A stretch of 64,000 bases of DNA from Nothopassalora personata (lineage: Eukaryota; Ascomycota; Dothideomycetes; Mycosphaerellales; Mycosphaerellaceae). The notes beneath the pieces are model-generated. The model was not told the origin of the DNA, did no database searches, and worked only from the letters and a program-made list of their open reading frames with translations. The stretch is from assembly GCA_033816765.1 (NCBI GenBank), contig CM066292.1, forward strand, positions 620,001-684,000. The letters run 5' to 3'. A program made the position numbers and the translations under genes. Of the stretch, positions 44,475 through 54,929 are shown piece after piece (positions within the stretch are counted from its first letter, which is position 1; each line of letters opens with the position of its first letter).

Positions 44475-44760
44475 TAAGTTTCTTTTTAAGTACGTTATTA
44501 GAGAGGAGGCCTATGTTAGGTTTAGTATAACCTAATAATATTATAAGCTAAGAAGATAAGCTTAATTAGGTTCATTCTCGGGCCGATAAGAAGTCAAGTG
44601 AGAATAATAAAGTAGTAGTTATCTTAGTCTTATAGAGACTTAAGAAACAGTAGAGTAGAGGTCAGGTTTTAGTAGATTCTAAACAGTAATATTAAATAGT
44701 AAGTTAAACGCATTAAAACTATAAGGGTGTTTAGCGTTCCTAAATATAAAGGAGATCTTT
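44475..44760 (-). repeat. LTR-like remnant, inverted copy of 2520-2760
   Basis: Read on the minus strand it starts at the CTCCTTTATATTTAGGAACG core (44757) and ends at AAACCTAACA (44514). It matches 2520-2760 along its length, including TCGGCCCGAGAA and AAGCTTATCTTCTTA. RIP-mutated. Confidence 0.6.
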
Positions 44761-44988
44761 ATACTAGCTTATAGTATCTAACCCAACGTCTATACGTCTA
44801 GTCGTCTAGTCGTATAGTCGTACTTAACTATATACTACCGTTACGGTCGTCTACAACTATATACGATGCCTATATTCGTACACGTAACTAGGCCCGTAGA
44901 CACTCTCTTTGTTTTAGTAATTAGTCCTCGTCTTTTAGATTCTTTTCTCTAGCCCTATCTCGTATAGTTCTTTAAGTCGAACCGTAAT
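44761..44988 (-). repeat. 3' LTR remnant of the minus-strand gypsy element
   Basis: The plus strand ends GAACCGTAATA at 44988, the mutated reverse complement of an LTR start TGTTACGGTTC. It is followed directly by CTACCCCCCTTCC, which on the minus strand is a polypurine tract (GGAAGGGGGGTAG). The distal LTR end is not resolved. Confidence 0.5.
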
Positions 44989-45469
44989 ACTACCCCCCTT
45001 CCTACTAAAACTCGTCCCGAATTTTTCTTAGTCTTCGTATATCTCTTTCCCTTTATAATTATAAGCGGTAAATAGCTAACCCGTTAGGAGCGCCGCGAGT
45101 GTTAAGCGCTAGGTATCAAGTCCAAAGATCGTAAAATGCTATCCCTTACTCTAGTTATCGAAAGGCCCGTATACCTAAGGGAAAGGAAAGTCCGCGTTAT
45201 ATAGTAGATATACAATTTAGGTATTACTCTAAGTACGTCCGGAAAGGTATTAGGTATAACGTAACTATTAATTAGACCGAGTACGAGAGGCTCCGTAATG
45301 AGCGTTAAAAACTAAAGCGCGAGCTTAATAAAGCTAAAGAGAAGGTAACTAAGGTAATGTCGAAAGTATATCGTCTTCGAAAATAACTCCGCGTTACTAA
45401 AGATTAGGAGGAAAAGGCGATAGCGAAGGATTTTAAAGATCTTCGGAGTCTTCCTAACGTAGTGTTAGG

Positions 45470-45766
45470 AACCGCTATTCGTTATTATAACTCGGGCTTA
45501 GATCTTTATAGGGATGTCTTAATTAGTTATAAAGGTAGTAGTCCTAAACAGTATATAGTGTATACTTAAAATAAGTTAAGTACGAAGCTCCTATCTACTC
45601 GTAAAGAAGCGTCGTCTATATAGTACTATGTCTTAGCGTAACTAATTAGACCGTACTCGACTGCTCGACTACTCGTCTACTCGTCTACTCGTCTACCCGA
45701 CTACTCGTCTACTCGTCTACTCGTCTAATAAAGTTCCTCTACGTGCACGATCGTACCGGACCGTAA
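45470..45766 (+). repeat. LTR remnant related to 26281-26637
   Basis: Shares CTCCTATCTACTCGTAAAGA and the following AGCGTCGTCTATATAGT block with the solo LTR at 26281-26637, and ends GGACCGTAATA (mutated CCGTAACA). It contains an internal array of CTCGTCTACT units (about 45660-45728). The start is approximate. Confidence 0.55.
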
Positions 45767-47060
45767 TACGTAGGTATCGAGGCTTTATCTACGCCTTCGT
45801 CGTGCTTTCTCGTTTCAGAAGGGAGCTCTAAGGAATTAGCGAATGTCTTTTAGATATTAATTCCCTCGTAGAAAGAGGTTTCTCTAATTCCTAATAACGC
45901 TCTTTAGTTATATCTAACTTTAGAAGAGGCCGCGACGGCTTCTTTAGATCCCGGTTCTTCTAATAGATAAGTACATTTATTCCTTATATTCCGAGATCTT
46001 TTATTAATAGTGTCGTAGGTTTCCTTCTAGTTCCTAGGTATTTTCTAATTTTTTATATTCTTTCTATTCAATAAGATATTACTAACCTTTCTTATCTAGG
46101 ATTTTTTTAACTTTAAATTAGTTTTCTACTTCCGGCTTAAAATAGAAGCTCTCTTAGTAAGGCGTTTTAGCGTCTATAGGTTCTAACTTAGAGATATAGA
46201 AGACTAGGGTAGATTACTACGTTAGGTAGTAGTCGTAGGCGGTAGTTAACTAGTCCTATAACTTTATCGATAAAAAATAGTCCGACCTTAACGTAATCTA
46301 GCTTCTTAGTCTTTCTCCTTATTTTAAAGTTTTTTATAATGAGATAGACCTTATGCCCCTCCTTTAGTAGAGGTGCTATTTTTCTTGTATCTTGTCGTTA
46401 CTAAGACAGTTTTTATTATATATCTTCGATCGCCTTACGTGTTTCTTTATACACTTCCTTAAGAGTATCCGTCGTTATAATTACTCTTTCGGCCTATAGA
46501 TAAGACCTAGGTGTTCTAAATAGGTTAGGGTCTTTACTAAAGTTTATATATAATAGTGTTGTTAAAGTTGTGTCTAATTTATAGTTGTTTAGTGCAATCT
46601 ACGCTATTAGTAGTAATAAAACCTAGTTGTCTTATATATAGTTAATACAATGTCGTAGGTATTATTCTAGCGTTTACTTTATCCTCTTAGTTTATCCGTC
46701 TATCTCTAGGTAGTATACTATTAATAGCTTATATTTAATTCTAATCGTTCCTATAAGCGTTTTCTAGTAGTTCGATATAAATAGCTTATCTATGTCCGTT
46801 ATAAACGTAGAAGGGAATCCGTAGTATCGGATTAGTCTATCTAGTAGGAGATATCTAAGCTGCTCTATATTATATGTCTCTAATATAGGAATAAAGTGTA
46901 CGTATTTCGTGAGTCTATTAACTATAACTAATATTATGTCGTATAGTTATTTCGTAACTTAGTTCTCTAATAGTAGGAGTTTCGTAATAAAGTCTATTAT
47001 AACTTTATCCTATAGTTTTATCGGTAGCGCCCTAAACTATAGGTAACTATATTTTATATA

Positions 47061-47235
47061 TTAAGACGAGAAGGCCTCGACAATATCGCGAGAAAGGAAC
47101 TCTACTTACTTTTAGGGGGTTTTATCGCTAAAAGGCATTTCCTCTACTAACTAGAGAATAGTAGGGTACCCTACCCGTATTATATAGTCTTAGACTTACA
47201 TAGTACGTAAATGGGACAATTAATTAATATATTCC
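47061..47235 (-). repeat. Short dispersed repeat, copy 3, inserted in gypsy
   Basis: Comparison with the uninterrupted gypsy sequence at 59890-59950 shows about 175 extra bases, from near ATTAAGACGAGAAGGCCTC to near AATTAATTAATATATTCC. The same block order is seen at 6880-7070 and inverted at 4540-4750. The target duplication cannot be fixed, because flanks are TA-rich and RIP-mutated. Confidence 0.6.
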
Positions 47236-48628
47236 GTATGTCTCGTAGCCTTATTTTATTAGTAGTGCACGTATTAATTAATATATCGTAGTACCTTAAG
47301 TCTTATTTATAGAAATAAGAAGCTACGTTATATTAGGTCTATTATCTTTAAAGTTCTAGGGTATCTATATATTAGTTTGTTGTAGTATTATCGTATACAC
47401 TCTTCTTCTTAATCCTTCGGTACTTAGTATTTTCCTTACGATATAGAGAATTGTTTGCCCTTATTGCCTAATATCCGTAAGATATTATTAAATTCTCGTG
47501 TATTAGTACTAAGACTTCCGTCGGGGCTTATCTTTAGTATCTTATATTATACTAGTTCCTTTCCTTCTATATAGTTACTTCTTCGGCTTAGCGCGTTAGC
47601 GCGGCTATTCTCTCTTTCTAGAGTATATCTAATCTCGAACTTATACTATCCTAGTAGCTCTAACTAGCGGGCACGTCTTTAGGTAAGTTCTTTCGTCGTC
47701 GTAAAGTACGTTAGATTCTTATACTTAGAAAGAATCGTTAACTTTAGTAGGCCCCCAATATATACTCTCTAATATTATATAGTAGTAATAATAGCTAGCA
47801 GCTCTTTATTTAAGATGTCGTAGTTCTATTCCGCTATAGTTATTTTCCGGGAGTAATAGGCTACTAGGTGTCTTTACCTATCGTATGTCTATATTAGATA
47901 CGCGCCTATTACTATATTAGACGCGTCGGTCTCGATATAGACTTCCTTACTACTATTAAATAGTCGAAGCGTAGGGGCTAATACGCATTATTCCTTAAGT
48001 TACTTAAACGTATCGGTCTACTCTTTTCCCTATTTTTAGTTAACGTCTTTTCTTATAAGTATTGTTATTAGTACTACTATTTTTAAATAGTCCTTAATAA
48101 GTTTCCGGTTATAGTTTACGAGTCTAAGGAATAATTATACGTCCTTAACTATCTTTAGTTTAAGCTATTCTCTAATTAACTATGTTTTTATAGGGTCGAT
48201 CGTTATCCCTATCGTACTAATAATAAAGCCTAAGAATTTAACTTCCTTCTTATAGAATTCGCATTTTTCGGGTACTATCTTATATCTTAAACGCGTAAGC
48301 CGTTCGAATATATTTTACACTTGTCTTATATAATTCTATAGGAATTCTTTCGTATTGACTAGTATATCGTCTATATATACGATAATGTATAAGTCTAGTA
48401 GGTCTCTAGGTGTTTTGCTAAAAAGGTTCTAGTAGGATACGGGTATATTAGTTAATCCTATTAGTATAACTAAGAATTTGTAAATTCCGTATCTTATCCT
48501 AATGGCGGGTTTCCACTCTTCTCCTTCTACTATTTATATAGCGTAGAAAGCATCTCGTAGGTTAATCTTTGTATACTAGTCTAATCTAGTTAATCTATCT
48601 TACGCTTTAATATTAGGTAGCGGGTAAC

Positions 48629-48985
48629 TTGCTCGTACGCTAGCCTTTGATGGCGGGAAACCTCTAAGATCCAGCTCGAGTATGTACTCAAGTATCACCC
48701 TCTCTTCTAGCTCTGTAAGCTTCTTCGAATTGGGCTCGCAGTCACCCCGAGGAGGTCGTCCATTCAATCGATACCCTAGTGTGGTTCGAGACGCGTCGTA
48801 CACCTTTGCAGCAAGTCGATTCGTGATTGTCGCGTCGCGTTTCGTGGCCTGGACAGCTAAGGTCAGTTTGGCCTCGTTTGAAGACAATACACGCTGTAAT
48901 GGTGGTTGCATAGCTGTATCTGTGGAAGTGGTACAGTTCTTGGCAAAAGTGGCCCGCTCGGTGGTGTGGCCCGCTCGGTGGTGAA
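48629..48985 (-). pseudogene. pogo/Fot-type transposase, N-terminal fragment
   Basis: Un-RIPped DNA embedded in RIP-mutated gypsy. The minus frame (ATG at 48910) encodes about 90 residues of a psq-type helix-turn-helix (RLAAKVYDASRTTLGYRLNG) followed by the start of a CENP-B-type HTH (LTELEERVILEYILELDLRG, then FPPSKASV). These are the DNA-binding domains of fungal pogo/Fot DDE transposases. The catalytic domain is absent; the frame runs into gypsy sequence. The junction at 48628 is sharp when compared with 61290. Upstream, TGGCCCGCTCGGTGG is repeated twice, and GTGAAGCA (48981) with TGCTTCAC (49034) form an inverted pair. Confidence 0.8.
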
Positions 48986-48989
48986 GCAC

Positions 48990-50539
48990 GTTATGTATAT
49001 AATAAGGTTATCTACTTAGAGGTTCAAATATTATGCTTCACTAGAAACTTTACTAATTACCTATAGTAGGAGGACTAAGGCTTTTTTTAAATATATCGTT
49101 AAATTTTAGCTGTTAAATCTTAGGACGGAATACGTACTAGGCTTTTAGAGAAATAATTTTCCTTGTAACTGTTAATGAATATTTAGTCTAGTACCTACGA
49201 ATCGACTATAGCTTCTAGCTATAGTTTTTGCTTTCCGGATTAATTAAGTCTAATTAAGTTACTTCAATACTCTCTATAGTTAAGTACTACCTTTAGACTA
49301 GACTAGATAAAAGGATAAACTTAAAGTATTCTCTAAGGCTCTCTAACTATCTATAATAAATTCGAGCATTAAAACTTATAACTGCAACTGCATAATTTAA
49401 TACAGCTAACCAGTTATTAAATTACCTACGGGCTAGAATGTCTAGGAGGCTAGAACTCTTTTATAGATAATTTTAAACAATAAAAACCTAAGCTATTCCG
49501 TACCTAAGGGTATAGTCTTATACTTATTAGTAATCTCTATATAGAGGTAGATCTAGTAAATAAAATCCTAGAGACTCTATAGTAGATACTATAGAAAGAG
49601 AACGTTAATGATTTCTTAAAGACAATTTTCTACTATCTCTTAGTTAAATTCCTCCTATAATTAACATTTAGATCCCGGCGTTGGAACTAGGGCGTAAATA
49701 TTAGTTAGAAATAAGGTGAACCTTACTAATTTAGGGTAGATATCTACGGTACTAACGGTATATAACGTAAACTTCTTACATACTCTAACGTTAAAATCTA
49801 AAATGTAACGCACTAACTCCGTAGGTAATAGTCTTATTAAGATTCTAAGTATAGATTTAGAAATAGGACACTTATAATAGTAGGAATATTTCATTAAATT
49901 ATTATATATAGGGTATTCAAAAATCGTTACTTACGTCGCTAAAACTAAACGCTAAAATAACTTTTAAACTAATGCTATAATCTAAAATTGTATATTACGG
50001 GCTAAGTCCTAGCTCTACAGTTACTAAGACATAGATATAGTCCCGTATTATATGTATCTAACAGTCTATAGAAATAGCGAAGTTTCTTTACCAACTAGCT
50101 TTTATTAAAAATTTTAATTCGCCTATTATGGGCTAATTCTAAGCTCTACGGTCGCTAGAATTTAAATTTAGCCTAGTAGAATATAAATTAAGCTAGTAAG
50201 TAAAAGAATAGAATTTTGAAAGAAGATTTAAAATATAATATGGATACCTAAAACGTAACGCGACTAAGTTCTGTCTTTTTGTCCTTCTTTATATAGATGA
50301 GATATACTAATCTAGTCCTTATTCTATATTATAAGAAGACTATTTTAAATAATACGTAGAGATGTACTTAATCTACAGCACTTCTATATATATAATAAAT
50401 AACCCCTTAGGGTAAGTACCGGTTAACGAGCGTCGAGCTAGATTTTTGCCGTAGTCCCTACTTAGATAGTACGTTATACAATGTACTACCTCCCTAAATA
50501 AAGAGGTATAACTCTCGTTAGTTATTATTAGCTAAGGGA
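48990..50539. repeat. RIP-degraded repeat, unclassified
   Basis: AT-rich with stops in all frames. Two related stretches (about 49975-50060 and 50100-50190) share a TATTA(C/T)GGGCTAA(G/T)TC(C/T)(T/A)AGCTCTAC block. One minus-strand frame of 77 codons (49661-49894) is AT-rich and not convincing. Confidence 0.6.
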
Positions 50540-50723
50540 CTAGCATATTATTTTAATGATTACCTCCAATTGCGCCCGGGGCAAGATAGCTAAGTTTGTA
50601 GCTAGGTTGAAACATAAGCTGCCCCACCCCGCAAGTTGCACTATAATGGGTGTCCACGTAGGAAAAGCAATTTTGCAACTGCGTGGCCTCACTCGGGCGG
50701 CACACCGACCAGCACCACCTAGT
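50540..50723 (+). repeat. Left terminal inverted repeat of gene island 2
   Basis: About 184 bp homologous, in inverse orientation, to 58091-58259. Inner 40 bp, ending GACCAGCACCACCTAGT, match almost perfectly. Middle blocks include TTGAAAC(A/C)TAAGCTGC, ACCCCGCAA and TTGCGCC. The outer 20 bp (CTAG(C/A)ATATT...TTTAAT) lie in AT-rich sequence. No target duplication is evident. It ends 489 bp before the ATG of the 51213 gene. Confidence 0.75.
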
Positions 50724-51212
50724 ACACACCGTGAGCAAGACTACATGCGACGGAACTTTCGACTCTCCCTCTCGCATGCGCTGTGTGATATGCACCACAC
50801 CAACACATACAATCACAATTCTACTATGTTGTCTTTGTTTCCCCAGGTGCACGTGGCCCATCGCACAGTGGATGGATGCTCGGCCTCGGCTGGATTTGGC
50901 TTGGCATACCGACGAATTCGGCATTCCATTCCATTGTCGACATCAACAATAACATGACGCGCGACTCGCTGCGTGCAGACATACACATGGACAACGCAAC
51001 CACCTGCTTGCATCGCTTCTTTACACCGCCACATTACTCAAGTTTCCAAGGGATACAGCCTTGTATCCAAGCACCTGCACCTGGTCCACGCCACGCATTA
51101 AGCTCCACGCCGTCGGGCGCGCACTACTACAAACGGCAGCATCTCTCACCAATCACACCACGCGTCGGTGTAACAACCTTTGTTACCCTGTTTCTCCTCC
51201 CCACAGGCCCGT

Positions 51213-52970
51213 ATGGACGCCCAAGCCGTAGGCAAATACCAGCACGACTTCATCCAAACGTCGTTGTTGCGTGAGTGGAAAATCAAAACCAAGCAGCCGA
51301 TTGATGACGACCCGTATTACGACGGCGACCTAGATGCTGCACCTCGAGATACGACAGTACCGGAAGCGTCTTCCAACAACAGAGCACCCCCAGTGATGAA
51401 ACGTACCCATGCTGTCAGGCTTCTCTTCGCCTTGCTGGTGCTGTCAGGTCTGATCTCTTACATCTACAACCAGAAGCATCAGTCGAAGCCCGATCTGTCG
51501 AGGCCAGTTATCTCTTCCACACCTAACATCCTGCAGCTCCCTGCGACGATGCGTCCCGCTGACGAGGAAGCATTCGATCGCATCGCCTGGGCCCTCCCTG
51601 GACGATGGCAAGCCTGGCTTATCAACCCACCCTACCTTGCCGCAGTCTGGCCAGAATATCCAACCGAATCGATACGGCAACTCCATGCGGGTCTGGCCCA
51701 GCTGGCTAGGTCGAGATCTGCTCACAGTATTATTAGCGCCAGTCGTTTGATAGATCACCTCCGCCACGCCGACGGCTTTGACGACCAGGAAAGCGTGTAC
51801 CTCCCGCATCCAAAGCATCGCTGGCTCCGAGACGCCGCCGAGTGCTGGCAATCTACGCCGCCAGTCCTAGACCGCATCTACTGCCCGCTGCGACATCCAC
51901 GCACTGTCTTGTCTGTAAATGAATTCATTCTCGATCCATTGACGACGTACCTTCAAGGAGAGCTAGACTTACTCCGCCACGCGTCGCTTCTTCTGTCCCG
52001 GCTGCAAGTCCACTCGACTCGTCAACAAGCCGATACTCTCCTCGCCGTACACGACTTAATGTCTGAAGCCGCACGCGAGAGATTTCCCATCGCTGATCAC
52101 TTCGGTCACGGCCATCACCATCAGAACCATGACGACCATCCCAAGGTCCCCAGAGTCCGGGACAAGCTCACCACCCTCTACACTCACTACAGCCAGTCAG
52201 CCTTCTTCGAGCTCATCACCACGACCCTCCAGCCCGAGTTCACGACCCGCATCCAGCGCCTCGAAGATTTCCTGCGTTCGGTCGGGGCCCAGCGCACGCT
52301 CCTCCAAACGTCCTCTCTACGCGCAGCCATCCCACTCTTCTATCGTACGACCCGGGACTGGATAGCTGGAGACGCCGCGTATGCGCTCAACTTATACCGA
52401 TTCGTCAACGGAAGCAACATGCATATCAGAGCATGCGAGTGGACTGTGCTGCGAATGCCTTTGGCAGTCGAGGCGGGATCCCACAGCGGCGACAACGCTC
52501 CATCACACGTTGGTCATTATCACGAGGAGCATAGCAGTGGTGGCGAGAAGCCGACAATGACACCCTCCTTGCGAGACCGTCGAATTCAGCTCTACAACGA
52601 CCTCGTCTCCCACCTCTGGCTCTCGCGCTCTGCAGCCTCTCCTCCCAGCGTCCGCTGGCACTGGGACGACGGCGGGAGCATGTCCCCCGGAGCAGAGCAG
52701 CGCGTCGCCAAGGAGTGGGATCGATACGTACAGGGGCAGTTCACGCAGGTGTGGGAGCAGTCGATGCAGATGGGCAGGGGTGATGATGATGCCAAGAAGT
52801 TGCAGGACCTGTTGCGACTACCGCCGAGGTGGGATGAGATGGAGTTGAGATCGACTTGGCCGAAGCTGCGGGCGAGGAGGGAGTGTCGGGCGATGCATGA
52901 AGGGGAGGGGGGAGAAAGGGGGGAGAAAGGGACTGAAGAAAGGGAGGGGTATCGATTGGAGTTTGTCTAG
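51213..52970 (+). CDS. Single-pass membrane protein (585 aa)
   Basis: Start at the ATG of MDAQAVG. Its context is weak and a good 3' splice site (TTCTCCTCCCCACAG) lies 7 bases upstream, so an extra 5' exon is possible. Residues 1-62 hold LLREW and an acidic PYYDGDLD motif. Residues 67-85 (AVRLLFALLVLSGLISYIY) form one transmembrane helix with basic residues before it, predicting N-in/C-out. The following 500 residues are helix-rich and contain WLINPPYLAAVWPEYP, several Cys and a HFGHGHHHQNHDDH cluster (about 295-310). The last 25 residues are Glu/Gly-rich from a GGGGAGA run. No known domain. It is first in the tandem pair with the 53409 gene. Confidence 0.7.
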   Translation: MDAQAVGKYQHDFIQTSLLREWKIKTKQPIDDDPYYDGDLDAAPRDTTVPEASSNNRAPPVMKRTHAVRLLFALLVLSGLISYIYNQKHQSKPDLSRPVISSTPNILQLPATMRPADEEAFDRIAWALPGRWQAWLINPPYLAAVWPEYPTESIRQLHAGLAQLARSRSAHSIISASRLIDHLRHADGFDDQESVYLPHPKHRWLRDAAECWQSTPPVLDRIYCPLRHPRTVLSVNEFILDPLTTYLQGELDLLRHASLLLSRLQVHSTRQQADTLLAVHDLMSEAARERFPIADHFGHGHHHQNHDDHPKVPRVRDKLTTLYTHYSQSAFFELITTTLQPEFTTRIQRLEDFLRSVGAQRTLLQTSSLRAAIPLFYRTTRDWIAGDAAYALNLYRFVNGSNMHIRACEWTVLRMPLAVEAGSHSGDNAPSHVGHYHEEHSSGGEKPTMTPSLRDRRIQLYNDLVSHLWLSRSAASPPSVRWHWDDGGSMSPGAEQRVAKEWDRYVQGQFTQVWEQSMQMGRGDDDAKKLQDLLRLPPRWDEMELRSTWPKLRARRECRAMHEGEGGERGEKGTEEREGYRLEFV

Positions 52971-53408
52971 TTTTGTCGGAGAAGAGCATAGAGGTGGAGT
53001 GATGAACGGCTGCTGCTTTTGGAAACACCTACACTGGTTTCTATCTTTATGAGAGTAAGTCTTTGTCATGACAAGGTGCCAGTCGGGGTATCGATAGATA
53101 AATTAGCAAAACTGCAACTGGCGCGCACTGCCGAATCCCTCCGCCGTCTCGTCGCACTCTTGTTTCTTCGTCTCTTTTATCTCGTCGGATTACACCGCAG
53201 ACAGTATATGCCCGGTCGCTACAGAGCGGTAATAACCAATAAAGGGCAATCAGCGCAATACTGATGTGTTGCGATCGTGTTGTGTCTCGCGAATCCCAGT
53301 CGCAGTTGTGCTGTCGGCAGGTTGCCTCCCACCCGCAGAGACGTTCTGAGAACAACCAGCGACCTCCAACTCATGCCATTCCTCTCAACAACACTACCAC
53401 CACCCACC
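52971..53408. other. Intergenic region between the tandem membrane-protein genes
   Basis: 438 bp, GC-balanced and not RIP-mutated. It contains a TATAGATAAATTAGC stretch near 53092 and ends in a CA-rich leader (CAACACTACCACCACCCACC) before the next ATG. It probably holds the promoter of the 53409 gene. No separate gene is called. Confidence 0.4.
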
Positions 53409-54782
53409 ATGTCGTCCTCATCGCCGCCCATCCCGTCGCCATCACTGTCCGATCGATTACAACACCTGATTCTGCGCGAGTTCCAGCAATCCGTCACGCA
53501 CGAAGAAACGCTCTTGTCGCACTGGGAGCAGCATCAACGGCGTCAGGCCTCCCAACGAGCACGAGCACGAGCACGAGCACAGGCACGAGGGAGTGACCTT
53601 CCGCCCGCAGACTCCACCAATACTTATGCTGCAGAGCTCCGGCAAAAGGCTGAGAAATGCCGCAAGAGACGGCAGTATCTGCTCGACACGAACGATGCGC
53701 AGCGCTTCATTCCCGAGCCAGATCTCCTCCGAGCGGACGCAATCATCAAGAGCTGGGAGGACGCAACAGCCGAGGAGGACAGCAACAACAGCAGCAGCAG
53801 CGGCGGCGGAAACAAAGACGATACTGCTCCTACCAACACCACACCAGCACCGCCGATTGCTCGCCGGCCACAGCGATACAGTACCATCCCAGCCATCGGC
53901 TGCCTTATCCTGATCTTCATCCTCAATCCAACCGTCCTCTTCTGGCTCATCAGCTCCAACGCCCCTCGACACCCCACCACCTTTAACACCTCAATCCACA
54001 TCCTCAACCTCGACGCCCAACCCACCCTCATAACCCCCCGCCTCTCCACCCGCCTCACCGCCATCGAACAAACCCTCCACCCCATGCTCACAACCCTGAC
54101 AGCCCTCCCCGAAGCCCACACCACCGCAACCACCACCCTCGCCGCCCTCCACGGCCTCCACAACATCTGGATCCGCACCGAAATCTTCGACGAACCCCTC
54201 CTCCACCTCGACCTCCACACCGCCTCCACCCTCTACAACATCACGCACCACCACACCTCCTCCCGGAACCCTCTCAACTCCGTCGCTCTGGCCCAGGTCC
54301 TCCCGTCCACCTGGGCACCGAACCGCCCTGCGCTCCGTCTCGCCGCAGAACTGGAAGCGCACATGGCGGCAAAGAAAGCCTGGCGACGACGCGCACGCGC
54401 AGCGCGAAGGGAGGGAGAGCAGCTGCTGCAGATGGCGCGGGATGCGGTGTTGACCGTGCAGACGGCGTGGTTGTCTGTTGAGGCGCGGGATGCGACGTTG
54501 GGGGAGAAGAGCGCGGTGGTGGTGCGGGCGTGGCAGGAGACGGCCGAGGTGTGTGCCGGGCTGGAGGCAGGGGAGAAGAAGATTCGGGAGGATGTTGGGG
54601 CGTTGAAGGGTTTGATGGAGGTGTGGAGTGATGGGGGAGAGGGAGAGGAGAACGATGATGATGTCGTCGACGTGTTGAGGCGTGAATTACTTGGCCATGG
54701 TGTGTTTTCGCTTAGGGCTTGGACGTCGGAACGTCTCGCCGCGGCGGAGTGTCGGGTTCAGCCGGATTGTCAGTGGATTTGA
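53409..54782 (+). CDS. Single-pass membrane protein (457 aa)
   Basis: Start at CCACCATGTCG, an excellent context; the frame is open 44 codons further up without good context. Residues 15-60 are helical and basic (LILREFQQSVTHEETLLSHW, then RARARARAQAR from a CGAGCA DNA repeat). Next comes a Ser/Gly/Asn/Thr linker. Residues about 161-183 (IPAIGCLILIFILNPTVLFW) form one transmembrane helix. Then there is a Thr/Leu/His-rich region (IHILNLDAQPTLITPRLSTR) and a long Ala/Glu/Arg helix (residues 345-430). Wobble usage is strongly C-rich in the middle and strongly G-rich in the last third. No enzyme motif. Same plan as its neighbours at 51213 and 56474. Confidence 0.75.
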   Translation: MSSSSPPIPSPSLSDRLQHLILREFQQSVTHEETLLSHWEQHQRRQASQRARARARAQARGSDLPPADSTNTYAAELRQKAEKCRKRRQYLLDTNDAQRFIPEPDLLRADAIIKSWEDATAEEDSNNSSSSGGGNKDDTAPTNTTPAPPIARRPQRYSTIPAIGCLILIFILNPTVLFWLISSNAPRHPTTFNTSIHILNLDAQPTLITPRLSTRLTAIEQTLHPMLTTLTALPEAHTTATTTLAALHGLHNIWIRTEIFDEPLLHLDLHTASTLYNITHHHTSSRNPLNSVALAQVLPSTWAPNRPALRLAAELEAHMAAKKAWRRRARAARREGEQLLQMARDAVLTVQTAWLSVEARDATLGEKSAVVVRAWQETAEVCAGLEAGEKKIREDVGALKGLMEVWSDGGEGEENDDDVVDVLRRELLGHGVFSLRAWTSERLAAAECRVQPDCQWI

Positions 54783-54929
54783 TGTGGTGTTTCAAGAAAG
54801 GAGGAATACATGATGATGTATGTATGGATGCATAGGCCACCCACGGCATCACAACTCTCATGCGACATGATTTGCAAAGGTATATGACATGGTGCAATAC
54901 AAAACTCCAGCGAACCGCAGGACAGTACA

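Larger units (their letters stand above)
44989..48628 (-). mobile_element. Ty3/gypsy remnant, minus strand, RIP-dead
   Basis: Collinear with 59500-61300 over 46660-48628. RT signature YIDDI is readable at 48377-48363 on the minus strand. The element starts at a polypurine tract at 44989 and is interrupted by an LTR (about 45470-45766) and by a short repeat (47061-47235). At 48628 it is cut by a pogo/Fot fragment. Every frame is full of stops. Confidence 0.8.

Noticed and set aside
49661..49894. 77-aa minus ORF
   Set aside because: Lies in RIP-like AT-rich DNA and has no good start context or domain.
50553..51274. Overlapping ORFs of 70-133 aa before the 51213 gene
   Set aside because: Both strands are open by composition. 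Part of this is the inverted repeat. A 5' exon is possible but no single frame is favoured.
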